A DNA stretch of 11,825 bases, taken from positions 1 through 11,825 of the forward strand of contig JAIELM010000129.1 in the NCBI GenBank assembly GCA_019752975.1. The letters are read 5' to 3'. The position numbers and the translations under genes were made by a program. Below, in pieces: positions 1-7,480 of this stretch. Source of the DNA: Undibacterium sp. GTDB lineage: Bacteria > Pseudomonadota > Gammaproteobacteria > Burkholderiales > Burkholderiaceae_D. Every line of letters starts with the position of its first letter. Position 1 is the stretch's first letter. Below the pieces are notes generated by a model, which worked only from the letters and a program-made list of their open reading frames with translations, was not told the origin of the DNA and ran no database searches.

Positions 1-744
1 GTGCCGCAAATGGCGACTTCTAGCCAAGTGATGGCTGGTATACAGCGCAAACAAGGGGTGATTTATTCTGCTTTGACACCCAATATGCAGGGCTTTGAAG
101 CTGCTTTGGTGGCTTGTGCTGATGAAGTAGTCATCTTTAGCTCTGCCTCAGAAGCCTTCGCGCAAAAAAATATCAACTGCTCGATACAAGAGTCAATCGC
201 GCGTTTCGCCGACGTAGCCGAAGCCGCGCAGCAAAATCAGATGCGCTTGCGTGGTAGTATCAGCTGCGCTTTTGGTTGTCCCTATCAAGGAGAGGTCGCC
301 ATTGATCAGGTATTACAAGTGGTACGCGGCTTACGTGATTTGGGTTGCGATGAAATTGACATTGCCGATACCATAGGAGTAGGTGTCGCACGACAAGTAC
401 AAGCGGTCATGCAGGCGGTGGCACAGGAATTCCCCATAACCCGTATTGCTGGGCATTTTCATGACACCTATGGTCAAGCTTTAGCAAATATTTATGCTAG
501 TTTAGAAGTGGGCGTGACGATTTTCCACTCATCTGTAGCGGGACTGGGTGGTTGTCCGTATGCTAAAGGTGCGACCGGCAATGTGGCCACGGAAGACCTG
601 CTATTTATGTTGCACGGCTTGGGCATTCATACCGGAATAAATATGGACGCGGTAGTCGATGCAGGGCAATTTATTTCTAGTCATTTAGGACGCGCAGCCA
701 ATAGCCGAGCGGGTAATGCTTTGGCGGCCAAACGACGCACTTGA
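1..744 (+). CDS. mvaB: Hydroxymethylglutaryl-CoA lyase, 3' part (5' end outside window)
   Basis: Cleaves 3-hydroxy-3-methylglutaryl-CoA into acetoacetate and acetyl-CoA, the last step of leucine catabolism; cytoplasmic TIM-barrel enzyme. The 247 visible residues carry family signatures: SASEAFAQKNINCSI (48-62), CAFGCPYQGEV (89-99), the metal-binding AGHFHDTYGQA region (H152, H154) and the catalytic-cysteine loop GLGGCPYAKGATGN (C185, with N194 as a metal ligand by analogy with the human enzyme). The frame is open from base 1. The first codon GTG is almost certainly the internal valine of the conserved VPQMA motif, not a start. Family members are about 300 residues, so some 50 N-terminal residues lie to the left. 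In related bacteria the gene often sits among leucine/isovalerate degradation genes; none is visible downstream here. No clear terminator follows the TGA. Confidence 0.95.
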   Translation: MPQMATSSQVMAGIQRKQGVIYSALTPNMQGFEAALVACADEVVIFSSASEAFAQKNINCSIQESIARFADVAEAAQQNQMRLRGSISCAFGCPYQGEVAIDQVLQVVRGLRDLGCDEIDIADTIGVGVARQVQAVMQAVAQEFPITRIAGHFHDTYGQALANIYASLEVGVTIFHSSVAGLGGCPYAKGATGNVATEDLLFMLHGLGIHTGINMDAVVDAGQFISSHLGRAANSRAGNALAAKRRT

Positions 745-841
745 GCATATTCTTATACTAAAACACATTTCAAAAATCTTGGTCTTCGTGTAAATTGCAT
801 TTATTTGATGGTAAAAACCATAAAAAGCGATAGTAGAGCAA

Positions 842-1474
842 ATGGGGAAGAGGCGTATTTTATTGGTCACACTGTACGTCTGTGTCTTGCATCAAGACGC
901 AGCAGCGGATATCTATCGCTGTACGAATTCTCAGGGAAAAAAGTTAGCCTCAGATCGTCCTATTCCGGAATGCGTCAATGTGGTGGTGAAGGTGTATTCC
1001 AATAGCGGCACCTTGAAACAGGAATTATTACCGCCACCAAGCGCGGAAGAAAAACGCAGGGTGGCGGCAATCCAGGAAAAACAGAAGCAGGAGCAACTTG
1101 TTGAGGAGGCGAGGGGAAAAGAGGAGCGCTATCTATTAGCCCACTATCGCAACGAGAACGATATCGAATTGGCGCGTAAGAAGGCACTCGAGGTGGTGCT
1201 AGATAAAAAACGTATGGCAGCAGAACATATCGAGAGCTTGAATCAAACGCTCAAAGATTTGCAGAACGAGCAAAAAATGATTAAGTCGGGCAAGAATAAA
1301 AAATCTAGTCGCGGCGATGAAGCCGCAGCCCAGAGACTAGAAGACCTCAGCAACACCATTAACAGAAACCAAGCCGTGATTACCACCATGGACGAAGAAA
1401 TGCTGCATATTGGGCATGAATACGATGCGATCTTAGAGCGTTTCCGTAAGATTATTGGGAAAGGCACTAAGTAA
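842..1474 (+). CDS. Exported DUF4124-domain coiled-coil protein
   Basis: A 210-residue protein of unknown function. The N-terminus (MGKRRILLVTLYVCVL) is a basic and hydrophobic signal peptide with a plausible signal peptidase I site after AAA near residue 22, giving a mature protein starting DIYRC. The DUF4124 module follows at about 23-45, with the usual IYRCTNSQGK and SDRPIPEC elements and two cysteines that could form a disulfide. The remainder (about 60-205) is rich in Glu, Lys, Gln and Arg and should form a long helical coiled coil in the periplasm. DUF4124 proteins are common in Beta- and Gammaproteobacteria and lack a defined biochemical role. The start at ATG 842 is chosen because it gives a complete signal peptide; the ribosome binding site is weak (AGAG a few bases upstream). 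It converges on gshA across 74 bases. Confidence 0.82.
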   Translation: MGKRRILLVTLYVCVLHQDAAADIYRCTNSQGKKLASDRPIPECVNVVVKVYSNSGTLKQELLPPPSAEEKRRVAAIQEKQKQEQLVEEARGKEERYLLAHYRNENDIELARKKALEVVLDKKRMAAEHIESLNQTLKDLQNEQKMIKSGKNKKSSRGDEAAAQRLEDLSNTINRNQAVITTMDEEMLHIGHEYDAILERFRKIIGKGTK

Positions 1475-1548
1475 GATTGTGTCGCTTTGACAGCGCCGTA
1501 TAAGGTGCAGGCTCTCCCAGTGTCGATCAACCATTTTAGTCACGAATA

Positions 1549-3159
1549 TTAAACCACCTTATCACAACACAATTGACTCGAGGTTCGTGATCGGTAGTCC
1601 TCAATAAATTCATCAAAACTTTGGCTCTGTTCGTTTTCCATTTTTTCTTGTTGCTCAAGCGAGCTGATTGTGAGTGCTTCGAAGACTTGCATGACTTCGG
1701 CACTCGGCGGTTCAGTGCTAAAGTAAGTCGCGAAGGTCTGACTTTGTTTTAGGGTAAATTGACTAAAGGAGCCGTTTTCAGCTTGAATTGCGGCTAGTGT
1801 CCTTGCTGATGGAGTGGTGGTCGGATCGCGTAATTTTTCGCTTTGGGTGTGCAAGCTATCTTGGTGACTAGTGCCGCCTCGGTGTTTGTCCAACAGTGCG
1901 GCCACAGCTTGAATTTTTTCTAGAATTTGTGTGCCCCATGCGCTTAAAGAAATGTCCTTGCCTTGACGCTGCAATTGTAGATTTTCTTGTCGGCCTTGTT
2001 TGACCGTGAGGGCGAAGTTATGCAAATTTTCTTGACCTTCTTCTTGATTGGTCAAAGGACTGTCATCTAGGGCGCAGAATAAGAGAAAGGCATCTAGGAA
2101 TCGTGCGGTCTCTTCGCTGATACCCAGAGGGTCAAAGGGATCTACATCCATACAACGTACTTCTATGTATTGCACACCGCGTGCGCAGAGTGCTTCGACC
2201 GGACGTTCACCGCTATTGATGACGCGTTTGGGACGAATGGTGGCGTAATATTCGTTTTCAATTTGCAGTACATTGGCGTTAATTTGTACCCACTCACCCT
2301 CTTTTTTAATGCCCAAATCAGCATAGGGCGCGTGCGGTTTGCGTACTGCTAAGGACAGACTACGCATATAGTCCATCAAGTTGTTATACGGCGGTACTAG
2401 GCCATCTTGTACATTATTTTGGTAGCCTAAATCACTCATTCTTAAGCTCGTGGCGTAGGGTAAATACAGGGTATCTTCAGATAGTTGTTGTAGATTGTGG
2501 CTACGACCACGTAAAAAGTTCTTTGATAAAGCCGGCGAAGCGCCGAACAGGTACATCAATAACCAGCTATACCGATGGAAATTACGGATCAACGCGATAT
2601 AACTTTCGGACTGAAAATCCATTTCAGTACGCTTGTCATCTTGGTCGGTTTTGAGCAATTGCCAAAGGGATTCAGCAATCGAATAGTTGTAGTGTATGCC
2701 AGCGATGCATTGCATACTTTTGCCATACCGTAGTGCCAAGCCACGTCTATACACATGTTTAATCATGCCGATATGTGAAGTGCCGTACCAAGCAATCGGA
2801 ATGTCCGCTTCTTCAGGCAATTCACAGGGCATAGAGTGATGCCACAACATTTCACCCTTAAATTTGGTATAGCTAAAACGATGGATAGCATCTAGCTTGT
2901 TTAAAGTGATGCTGATATCTGGTTCGGCGGGAGTGATGAATTCTAATAATGATTCGGAATAATCGGTGGTGATGTAGGGATGGGTCAGTGCGCTTCCCAA
3001 ATTTTTTGGGTGAGCTGTGAGCATGAGTTGACCGCGGTCGTTGACACGTAGGGTCTCACGTTCTATGCCGCGCAAACCACCGGTTAAGAGTGGCAAATTT
3101 TGAGGGCGATCAATCAGCGCTAAACGATGCTGTAGCAAAGTTTCGGATGGGGTTTTCAA
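1549..3159 (-). CDS. gshA: Glutamate-cysteine ligase (gamma-glutamylcysteine synthetase), E. coli type
   Basis: ATP-dependent ligation of L-glutamate to L-cysteine, the first and rate-limiting step of glutathione synthesis in the cytoplasm. The 536 residues (E. coli enzyme 518) align over the whole length. Visible motifs are GIERETLRV (31-39), SALTHPYITTDYSESLLEFITP (start about 56), YGTSHIGMIKHVYRRGLALRYG (from 125), FGASPA (205-210), YATSLRMSDLGYQN (235-248), INANVLQIENEYYA (from 293) and YIEVRCMDVDPFDPLGI (from 331). It is the gammaproteobacterial-type ligase (class 1), not the form found in many other betaproteobacteria. The start is TTG at 3159-3157, preceded by AAGGAAG at a 6-base spacing, with no better ATG nearby. 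The C-terminus carries adjacent cysteines (QLCCDKVV), which is unusual. gshB is not in the window. It is transcribed divergently from the YegD-like gene. Confidence 0.95.
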   Translation of the reverse strand: MKTPSETLLQHRLALIDRPQNLPLLTGGLRGIERETLRVNDRGQLMLTAHPKNLGSALTHPYITTDYSESLLEFITPAEPDISITLNKLDAIHRFSYTKFKGEMLWHHSMPCELPEEADIPIAWYGTSHIGMIKHVYRRGLALRYGKSMQCIAGIHYNYSIAESLWQLLKTDQDDKRTEMDFQSESYIALIRNFHRYSWLLMYLFGASPALSKNFLRGRSHNLQQLSEDTLYLPYATSLRMSDLGYQNNVQDGLVPPYNNLMDYMRSLSLAVRKPHAPYADLGIKKEGEWVQINANVLQIENEYYATIRPKRVINSGERPVEALCARGVQYIEVRCMDVDPFDPLGISEETARFLDAFLLFCALDDSPLTNQEEGQENLHNFALTVKQGRQENLQLQRQGKDISLSAWGTQILEKIQAVAALLDKHRGGTSHQDSLHTQSEKLRDPTTTPSARTLAAIQAENGSFSQFTLKQSQTFATYFSTEPPSAEVMQVFEALTISSLEQQEKMENEQSQSFDEFIEDYRSRTSSQLCCDKVV

Positions 3160-3326
3160 TTGATACTTCCTTTATGGGGTAATTAGATCAAGATTTGCAG
3201 AACTTTTAGTTCAAGTTTTGATAGCATAGCCGAAATTTGAAAAACAGATATTGAGTTGCGTGATTTGTACAGCGTAGCAAGCTGAGATGGATTAAGATCA
3301 CGACTTTTAGAAACTTGGGAAGTAAT
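3160..3326. promoter_or_regulatory. Divergent intergenic region gshA / yegD-like
   Basis: This AT-rich 167-base segment must hold the promoters of both divergent genes. I could not pick a -35/-10 pair that stands out on either strand. It contains a small perfect inverted repeat, GAACT-TTT-AGTTC at 3200-3212, which could be an operator half-site pair or chance. No riboswitch-like structure is recognisable. Confidence 0.4.
3166..3172 (-). promoter_or_regulatory. Ribosome binding site deciding the TTG start of gshA
   Basis: On the minus strand AAGGAAG lies six bases ahead of TTG (3159-3157). The strong Shine-Dalgarno match and good spacing support this rare start codon over later in-frame codons, and keep the N-terminal segment that leads into the GIERETLRV motif. 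Confidence 0.65.
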
Positions 3327-4604
3327 ATGGCCTATGCCTGTGGTGTCGATTTCGGCACATCGAATTCGACGGTGGCTTGCTTAAAAAATAGCCAGCCAAT
3401 TTTACTCGCATTGGAGGAGGATAAATTCACTTTACCGTCGGTGATATTTTTTAATACCGATTTGGATCAGACTACTTATGGACGCGCTGCGTTGGCGGCG
3501 TATTTGGAAGGTTATGAAGGGCGCTTGATGCGGTCCATGAAGAGCCTGCTTGGCACTAGTCTGCTGGACGGTCATACGGAGGTTGATGGGCGTCGTCTTG
3601 GTTATCAGGATTTGTTGATTCAGTATATTGCGGAACTCAAAAGTCGCGCACAACAGGCTGCGGGGCAGGAATTTGTTCATGCGGTGTTTGGTAGACCGGT
3701 GCATTTTATTGATGACAATCCTGCGGCAGATCAAAAGGCCGAACATAGCCTAAGAGAAATCGCACACGCGGTCGGTTTTAAGGAAATCACTTTTCAATTA
3801 GAACCAATTGCAGCGGCATTAGATTATGAGTCAAGCTTAGTGCAGGAAGAACTAGTGTTGGTGGTGGATATTGGTGGCGGAACTTCTGATTTTTCGGTGT
3901 TACGCCTATCACCTCAGCGGCGCAATCAGGTGGAAAGGCAAGAGGATATTTTAAGCAATGCCGGGGTGCATATTGGTGGTACTGATTTTGATAAATATTT
4001 GAGCCTTAGACATCTGATGCCGTTATTGGGAATGAATGGGCAATTGCGCAATGGCAGTACCATGCCTTCCACTCATTATTTTAATTTGGCCACTTGGCAT
4101 ACCATTAATCTCGCCTATACACAAAAAGTCCAACGTGAAGTCGCTGATTTGATGCGCGAGGTGGAGTCGCCGAGTTTGCGTCATCAATGTGCTTGCCTAC
4201 AAAATTTATTGGAACAAAAAGATGGACATTGGTTGGCGATGAAGGCAGAGCAAGCCAAGATCGCCTTAACCGAAGTTCCCAGTACGACGCTAGAACTTGA
4301 ACGTTTCTGCAACAAGAATGAAAAAAACCGGACACATACGGTAGAGATCAGTAATGCCAGTTTTTTAGTATCGATCGCGCACCTTCTACAGGAAATGCAG
4401 CAGACCGTCTCTTTGGTGCTAAAACAAGCCTTAGTTTCGCCAGATCAAATTGATACTATTTATTTTACTGGAGGTGCCAGCGGTGTACGTGGGCTGCGGC
4501 AATATTTGACACAGATTTTACCCCATGCACGTCAAGTGAATGGCGATGTATTTGGCAGTATCGGCTCTGGGTTGGCATGGGAGGCTCATAGACGCTATGG
4601 GTGA
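3327..4604 (+). CDS. yegD: YegD-type Hsp70-family ATPase without substrate-binding domain
   Basis: A 425-residue actin/Hsp70-fold protein. It has the phosphate-1 loop VDFGTSNST (7-15), the EPIAAALDYE segment (159-168), phosphate-2 VVDIGGGTSDF (from 179) and the adenosine loop FTGGASGVRGL (380-390). The length matches E. coli YegD (450) and far exceeds neither the nucleotide-binding domain nor reaches the DnaK substrate-binding domain, so it is a nucleotide-binding module only. The family is called a putative chaperone; its client and partners are unknown to me. ATG at 3327 is preferred because the GGGA sequence at 3317-3320 sits six bases ahead and the protein then begins MAYACGVDFGTS; an upstream TTG at 3315 would add only four residues. 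No DnaJ or GrpE gene is adjacent. It is divergent from gshA, with 167 bases between starts. Confidence 0.88.
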   Translation: MAYACGVDFGTSNSTVACLKNSQPILLALEEDKFTLPSVIFFNTDLDQTTYGRAALAAYLEGYEGRLMRSMKSLLGTSLLDGHTEVDGRRLGYQDLLIQYIAELKSRAQQAAGQEFVHAVFGRPVHFIDDNPAADQKAEHSLREIAHAVGFKEITFQLEPIAAALDYESSLVQEELVLVVDIGGGTSDFSVLRLSPQRRNQVERQEDILSNAGVHIGGTDFDKYLSLRHLMPLLGMNGQLRNGSTMPSTHYFNLATWHTINLAYTQKVQREVADLMREVESPSLRHQCACLQNLLEQKDGHWLAMKAEQAKIALTEVPSTTLELERFCNKNEKNRTHTVEISNASFLVSIAHLLQEMQQTVSLVLKQALVSPDQIDTIYFTGGASGVRGLRQYLTQILPHARQVNGDVFGSIGSGLAWEAHRRYG

Positions 4605-4611
4605 TAAGGGC

Positions 4612-5052
4612 ATGGTAAATAATTTATTGGAAAATAAATGTGGCATTCTTCCCTAAGGCACCTTTACAACAAAAAATGCCTTATTGGATTTATTTGCAAG
4701 TCAAGGAAACCAAGGCGGGGTAACGCGATTGCTTAACATGGGTTGAGCCGCCGATGTGGGAGTCGATACCGGCTATACTGGTTTAGCCTTAGCCGTGCGT
4801 TGGCAAGGACACTCGTTGATCGAATTGCGGCTACAACGTGGTACCGATGTGACTCAACCTACGACAAGTTGTTATCAGACGACATCGTTGATAGTAGCGT
4901 CGCGGGACGGTTCGACACGTACAGGGCAAACCGATGAGCAAGCGATAGAAATCGCTATCCGCGAGAAACACAAGGATTTTGTTGATATGATGTTGGCAGT
5001 TGGAGCGAAGCCTAGGCCAAGCAAAGACAATCCGAACGCTGACATGAAGTGA
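4612..5052 (+). pseudogene. Decayed ankyrin-repeat protein gene with two in-frame stops
   Basis: One reading frame runs from ATG 4612 (preceded by AAGGG) to TGA 5050-5052, interrupted by TAA at 4654-4656 and TGA at 4744-4746. The segments read as ankyrin repeats: ALLDLFASQGNQGGVTRLLN, then MG-stop-AADVGVDTGYTGLALAV, then HSLIELRLQRGTDVTQP, TTSLIVASRDG and finally EQAIEIAIREKHKDFVDMML with AVGAKP. Removing six bases around the TGA (reading MG-ADV instead of MG-stop-A-ADV) would restore a canonical repeat junction. Some consensus positions have been lost (RLQRGTDV for LLQRGADV, TSLIVAS for TPLxxAS), consistent with drift. There is no signal peptide at the N-terminus. A shorter product could start at GTG 4756 (98 residues), but no ribosome binding site supports it. 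Intact relatives usually mediate protein-protein contacts; this copy is probably non-functional. Confidence 0.7.
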
Positions 5053-5158
5053 ATTTAAGATAAGCTCGTCGATTTAGGACAAAACCTAGGATTACGATTG
5101 GGTATCTGTCCAATCTATCCCATTTCTGGCAACAATAAATAAGAGGAAAATAGACCAA

Positions 5159-5779
5159 ATGCACTCCACTTTTCACTTGCATAAATCACGCTTAGAAGCA
5201 CTAGTCGATGGCGTGTTCGCTATTGCAATGACGATCTTGGTTCTGGAAGTCAAAGTACCTACACTCAGTGATCCACATTCTGCGTCCGAATTAGGGCATG
5301 CGTTGGCTCACGATGTTAGTGTTATCGGCGCTTATTTTTTTAGTTTCGCTATGCTGGGAATTTTTTGGATTTGGCATCATCGCCTAGCGGCCAAAATAAA
5401 AGAAATTGATTTGCCACTACTAGTTTGCAGTTTGACTTTTCTTTCGCTGGTATGTTTTTTTCCGTTTGCGGCGGCATTATTTGGACGCTATCCCAGCAAC
5501 GTACTCGCTCTAATGATCTACGTACCACTAATTGGACTTATTCTTGTGAGTCAATTGTTGTTCTTCTGGGTTGCGGTTCGTCGTCATCAAATTCTAGATA
5601 CGGTCAGCGCAAGCGAAGTTGCATCAGCGCACAGTCGAAATTTACAAGGGTTTTCCGCCTATTTATTTGGCTTGTCGTTTTCAATGTTACGGATGAATAT
5701 TAGCCTGACTGTCATCTGTATCCTAGCAAGCGGCTTCATTTTTTGGCGCAGTCGTGTTTCAAAAATACAGGTGACTTAA
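5159..5779 (+). CDS. TMEM175-family (DUF1211) integral membrane protein, putative cation channel
   Basis: A 206-residue inner-membrane protein with about six hydrophobic helices (approx. 14-32, 53-72, 86-107, 113-137 and 165-195, the last probably two helices). The hallmark first helix is RLEALVDGVFAIAMTILVLE (11-30), matching the bacterial TMEM175 pattern R-x-x-A-F-S-D-G-V-F-A-I. Further family features are FWIWHHRL (69-76) and the LTFLSLVCFFPF stretch (92-103). Characterised bacterial TMEM175 proteins are tetrameric potassium-permeable leak channels; that role is inferred here. The usual FSD triplet reads LVD, keeping the aspartate (D17) but losing Phe and Ser. The start ATG has a GAGGA sequence at 5143-5147, with a long spacing of 11 bases. 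It is followed after one base by a broken small frame, and then by the DUF3667 gene on the same strand. Confidence 0.82.
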   Translation: MHSTFHLHKSRLEALVDGVFAIAMTILVLEVKVPTLSDPHSASELGHALAHDVSVIGAYFFSFAMLGIFWIWHHRLAAKIKEIDLPLLVCSLTFLSLVCFFPFAAALFGRYPSNVLALMIYVPLIGLILVSQLLFFWVAVRRHQILDTVSASEVASAHSRNLQGFSAYLFGLSFSMLRMNISLTVICILASGFIFWRSRVSKIQVT

Positions 5780-5780
5780 A

Positions 5781-5882
5781 ATGCGACGACGATTCATCGG
5801 CATGTAGATTCGCGAGTATGTTATTTGGCTCTTTCTTGCCGCAATCGTGGTGGTAATAAGTGAGGTGGTAAAGCCTGTCTAG
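5781..5882 (+). pseudogene. Broken small membrane-peptide reading frame
   Basis: ATG at 5781 lies one base after the TMEM175 stop. The frame reads MRRRFIGM, a TAG stop (5805-5807), then IREYVIWLFLAAIVVVISEV-VKPV and a second TAG (5880-5882). The part after the first stop is one clear transmembrane helix flanked by charged residues, as in a small single-span membrane protein of about 33 residues. It has no recognisable family. It may be the remnant of a gene inactivated by one nonsense change, the tail of a decayed longer gene, or a coincidence in non-coding sequence. Confidence 0.3.
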
Positions 5883-5929
5883 CTAAGTGAACTTATTAAA
5901 AAAATATTAGAATAAAACTGGATAGTACA

Positions 5930-7267
5930 ATGAATTTAGAGATCTCAAGCGAAGTGATTACTGCTGCTGCCGTCGTCAGCGAATTTGAAAAAGGCGACGG
6001 TCAGGTGCACCATAGCGCCGCTTCAAGTACTTGCGCTAATTGTGCGGCACCACTTTCTGGGCGCTTTTGTCAAGCTTGTGGTCAAAATGCGCACATCCAT
6101 CGTTCGTTGCTACATATGTTTGAAGAAATGATGCATGGATTGTTTCACTTCGAGACTAAGGCATGGCGCACGATTCCGGCTTTAATTTTTAAACCAGGTC
6201 AACTTACCCGTCAGTACATTGAGGGAAAACGCACCAGTTTTGTTTCCCCTTTGGCGCTATTTTTCTTTTTGATTTTTTTGATGTTCTTTGTATTTTCTTT
6301 GACTTCAAATGAAACCAAACCTAAGGAAGAGAAAAAAGAAGATATCGCTAGTGTGACCTTAGACCTCAGCCACGCCAAGGAAGAATTGCTAGCACACGAA
6401 ACCGAGCTGGCGTCCTTAGTCAAAAACAAACAAGATACCAGCGATCAGCTACAGGAAGTTTTAGATGCAAGAGAAGAAGTCTTTAGTGTGCAAACTCGGT
6501 TTGAAAAAATCACAGGTCAAAAAAAGAGCCCGCCAGAACTAGCCAAAGAACAGTTGGCAGCGGAGACTAAGTTGGCGGCCTTAAAAGCGCAACCTCAACC
6601 GACCACGATCAATCCTGAACAAAATTTTGAACTACAAAAGGAAAAAAAATTTATTGAACAAGACATACGATTATTGAAAAAAAAGAAGCTCAAGTCCGTC
6701 TTAACCTCCGGGGGTGCTGAGGCATTCGATGGAGTGAAAGATGATTCTATGGTCTCCATCAGCAGCTCGGCAAGCAAGTCATCTGATCGCGACAGTAATC
6801 ATACGGAACGCGCTATCGAGAATTGGATTGAGAGTAGCGGCTGGAAAAAACGCCTCGAACACGCAGATAAAAATCGCGAGCTTATCGCTTATAAGATGCA
6901 AAAAAATGCTTCTGGCTTGGCCTTTTTATTGATGCCAATTTCATTGCCATTTTTATGGCTACTATTTTCTTTTAGACGTCGCTATCGGCAGCAATACAAG
7001 ATGTTTGATCATGCCATATTTTCCTTGTATTCCTTGTCCTTCATGTCGGGATTGATTACCCTAATGAGCATCCTTGCCTACTACGATTGGACAAAGACGG
7101 CAGGACTCTTATTTGCCTTTGTTCCACCACTTCATATGTATAAACAATTGCGTGGTGCTTATCAATTGAGCCGATTTTCTGCGTTGTGGCGCACGGTGGC
7201 ACTACTCTTTATCGCCGCGCTCTCTTTGCTACTGTACGCCATCATCGTCATGAGCATGAGCGTATGA
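5930..7267 (+). CDS. DUF3667 membrane protein with zinc ribbon and long coiled-coil insert
   Basis: A 445-residue protein of unknown function. The order is: a short N-terminal tail; a four-cysteine zinc ribbon (C35-x2-C38 and C47-x2-C50, CANCAAPLSGRFCQACGQ); the DUF3667 signature (about 60-108, including TIPALIFKPGQLTRQYIEGK then RTSFVSPLALFFF); a first transmembrane helix (106-125); a charged, Glu/Lys-rich coiled-coil region (about 130-256); a Ser-rich linker (272-290); and three or four C-terminal helices (approx. 328-347, 361-383, 389-401, 419-441). Short versions of the family lack such a long insert between the first and second helix. The positive segment RRRYRQQYK after helix two suggests that loop is cytoplasmic. 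The ATG start has only a weak upstream GGATAG. It lies on the same strand as the TMEM175 gene, 150 bases away, so co-transcription is possible but not shown. Confidence 0.85.
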   Translation: MNLEISSEVITAAAVVSEFEKGDGQVHHSAASSTCANCAAPLSGRFCQACGQNAHIHRSLLHMFEEMMHGLFHFETKAWRTIPALIFKPGQLTRQYIEGKRTSFVSPLALFFFLIFLMFFVFSLTSNETKPKEEKKEDIASVTLDLSHAKEELLAHETELASLVKNKQDTSDQLQEVLDAREEVFSVQTRFEKITGQKKSPPELAKEQLAAETKLAALKAQPQPTTINPEQNFELQKEKKFIEQDIRLLKKKKLKSVLTSGGAEAFDGVKDDSMVSISSSASKSSDRDSNHTERAIENWIESSGWKKRLEHADKNRELIAYKMQKNASGLAFLLMPISLPFLWLLFSFRRRYRQQYKMFDHAIFSLYSLSFMSGLITLMSILAYYDWTKTAGLLFAFVPPLHMYKQLRGAYQLSRFSALWRTVALLFIAALSLLLYAIIVMSMSV

Positions 7268-7480
7268 CAATCTTTTGGACTGACGCAGAATCGACCTAAA
7301 CTTGTTGTCGCTGTTCCACCTTGCTCGATTCTAGCGACGGTGATTTTACGTCAACCGCAATGATTATTTATGTTGCAATTTTAAATGTAAGAGGGACGTA
7401 ATAGCTGTTGTAAAGATGTTCTTCAGAACGTATTGTTAGCCAGTTTTGCCTATATACTGAGAGCAATTAATGGAGGAATC
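7268..7480. other. Intergenic region before the c-di-GMP regulator, with inverted repeats
   Basis: This 213-base non-coding stretch holds two interlocked inverted repeats: AGAATCGA at 7287-7294 with TCGATTCT at 7325-7332, and GTCGCT at 7307-7312 with AGCGAC at 7333-7338. A further near-palindrome, GTTCT-TC-AGAAC, lies at 7418-7429. A TATACT hexamer at 7453-7458 could be a -10 box for the downstream gene, but there is no well-spaced -35 element. None of the stems is followed by a proper T-tract, so I do not call a terminator. I see no c-di-GMP riboswitch. Confidence 0.45.
7472..7477 (+). promoter_or_regulatory. Ribosome binding site deciding the start of the REC-EAL gene
   Basis: GGAGGA lies three bases ahead of ATG 7481, close but usable. 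The frame stays open upstream to a TTG at 7433, but those extra 16 residues have no ribosome binding site. The strong motif therefore sets the start at 7481. Confidence 0.8.

Noticed and set aside
754..759. TATACT as a -10 box for the DUF4124 gene
   Set aside because: No acceptable -35 hexamer at the right distance, and it lies far from the start codon.
3432..3746. Minus-strand open frame of 104 codons inside the YegD-like gene
   Set aside because: It has no recognisable domain and lies fully antisense to a well-supported Hsp70-family gene.
4642..4680. Inverted repeat GGCATT/AATGCC as a terminator of the YegD-like gene
   Set aside because: Six-base arms with a 27-base loop and no T-tract; chance level, and inside the ankyrin pseudogene.
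7433..7458. Promoter for the REC-EAL gene using TTGTTA (7433) and TATACT (7453)
   Set aside because: The spacer is only 14 bases; the -10-like hexamer alone is not enough to call a promoter.
7268..7480. c-di-GMP (GEMM) riboswitch upstream of the REC-EAL gene
   Set aside because: The conserved GEMM core sequences are absent.
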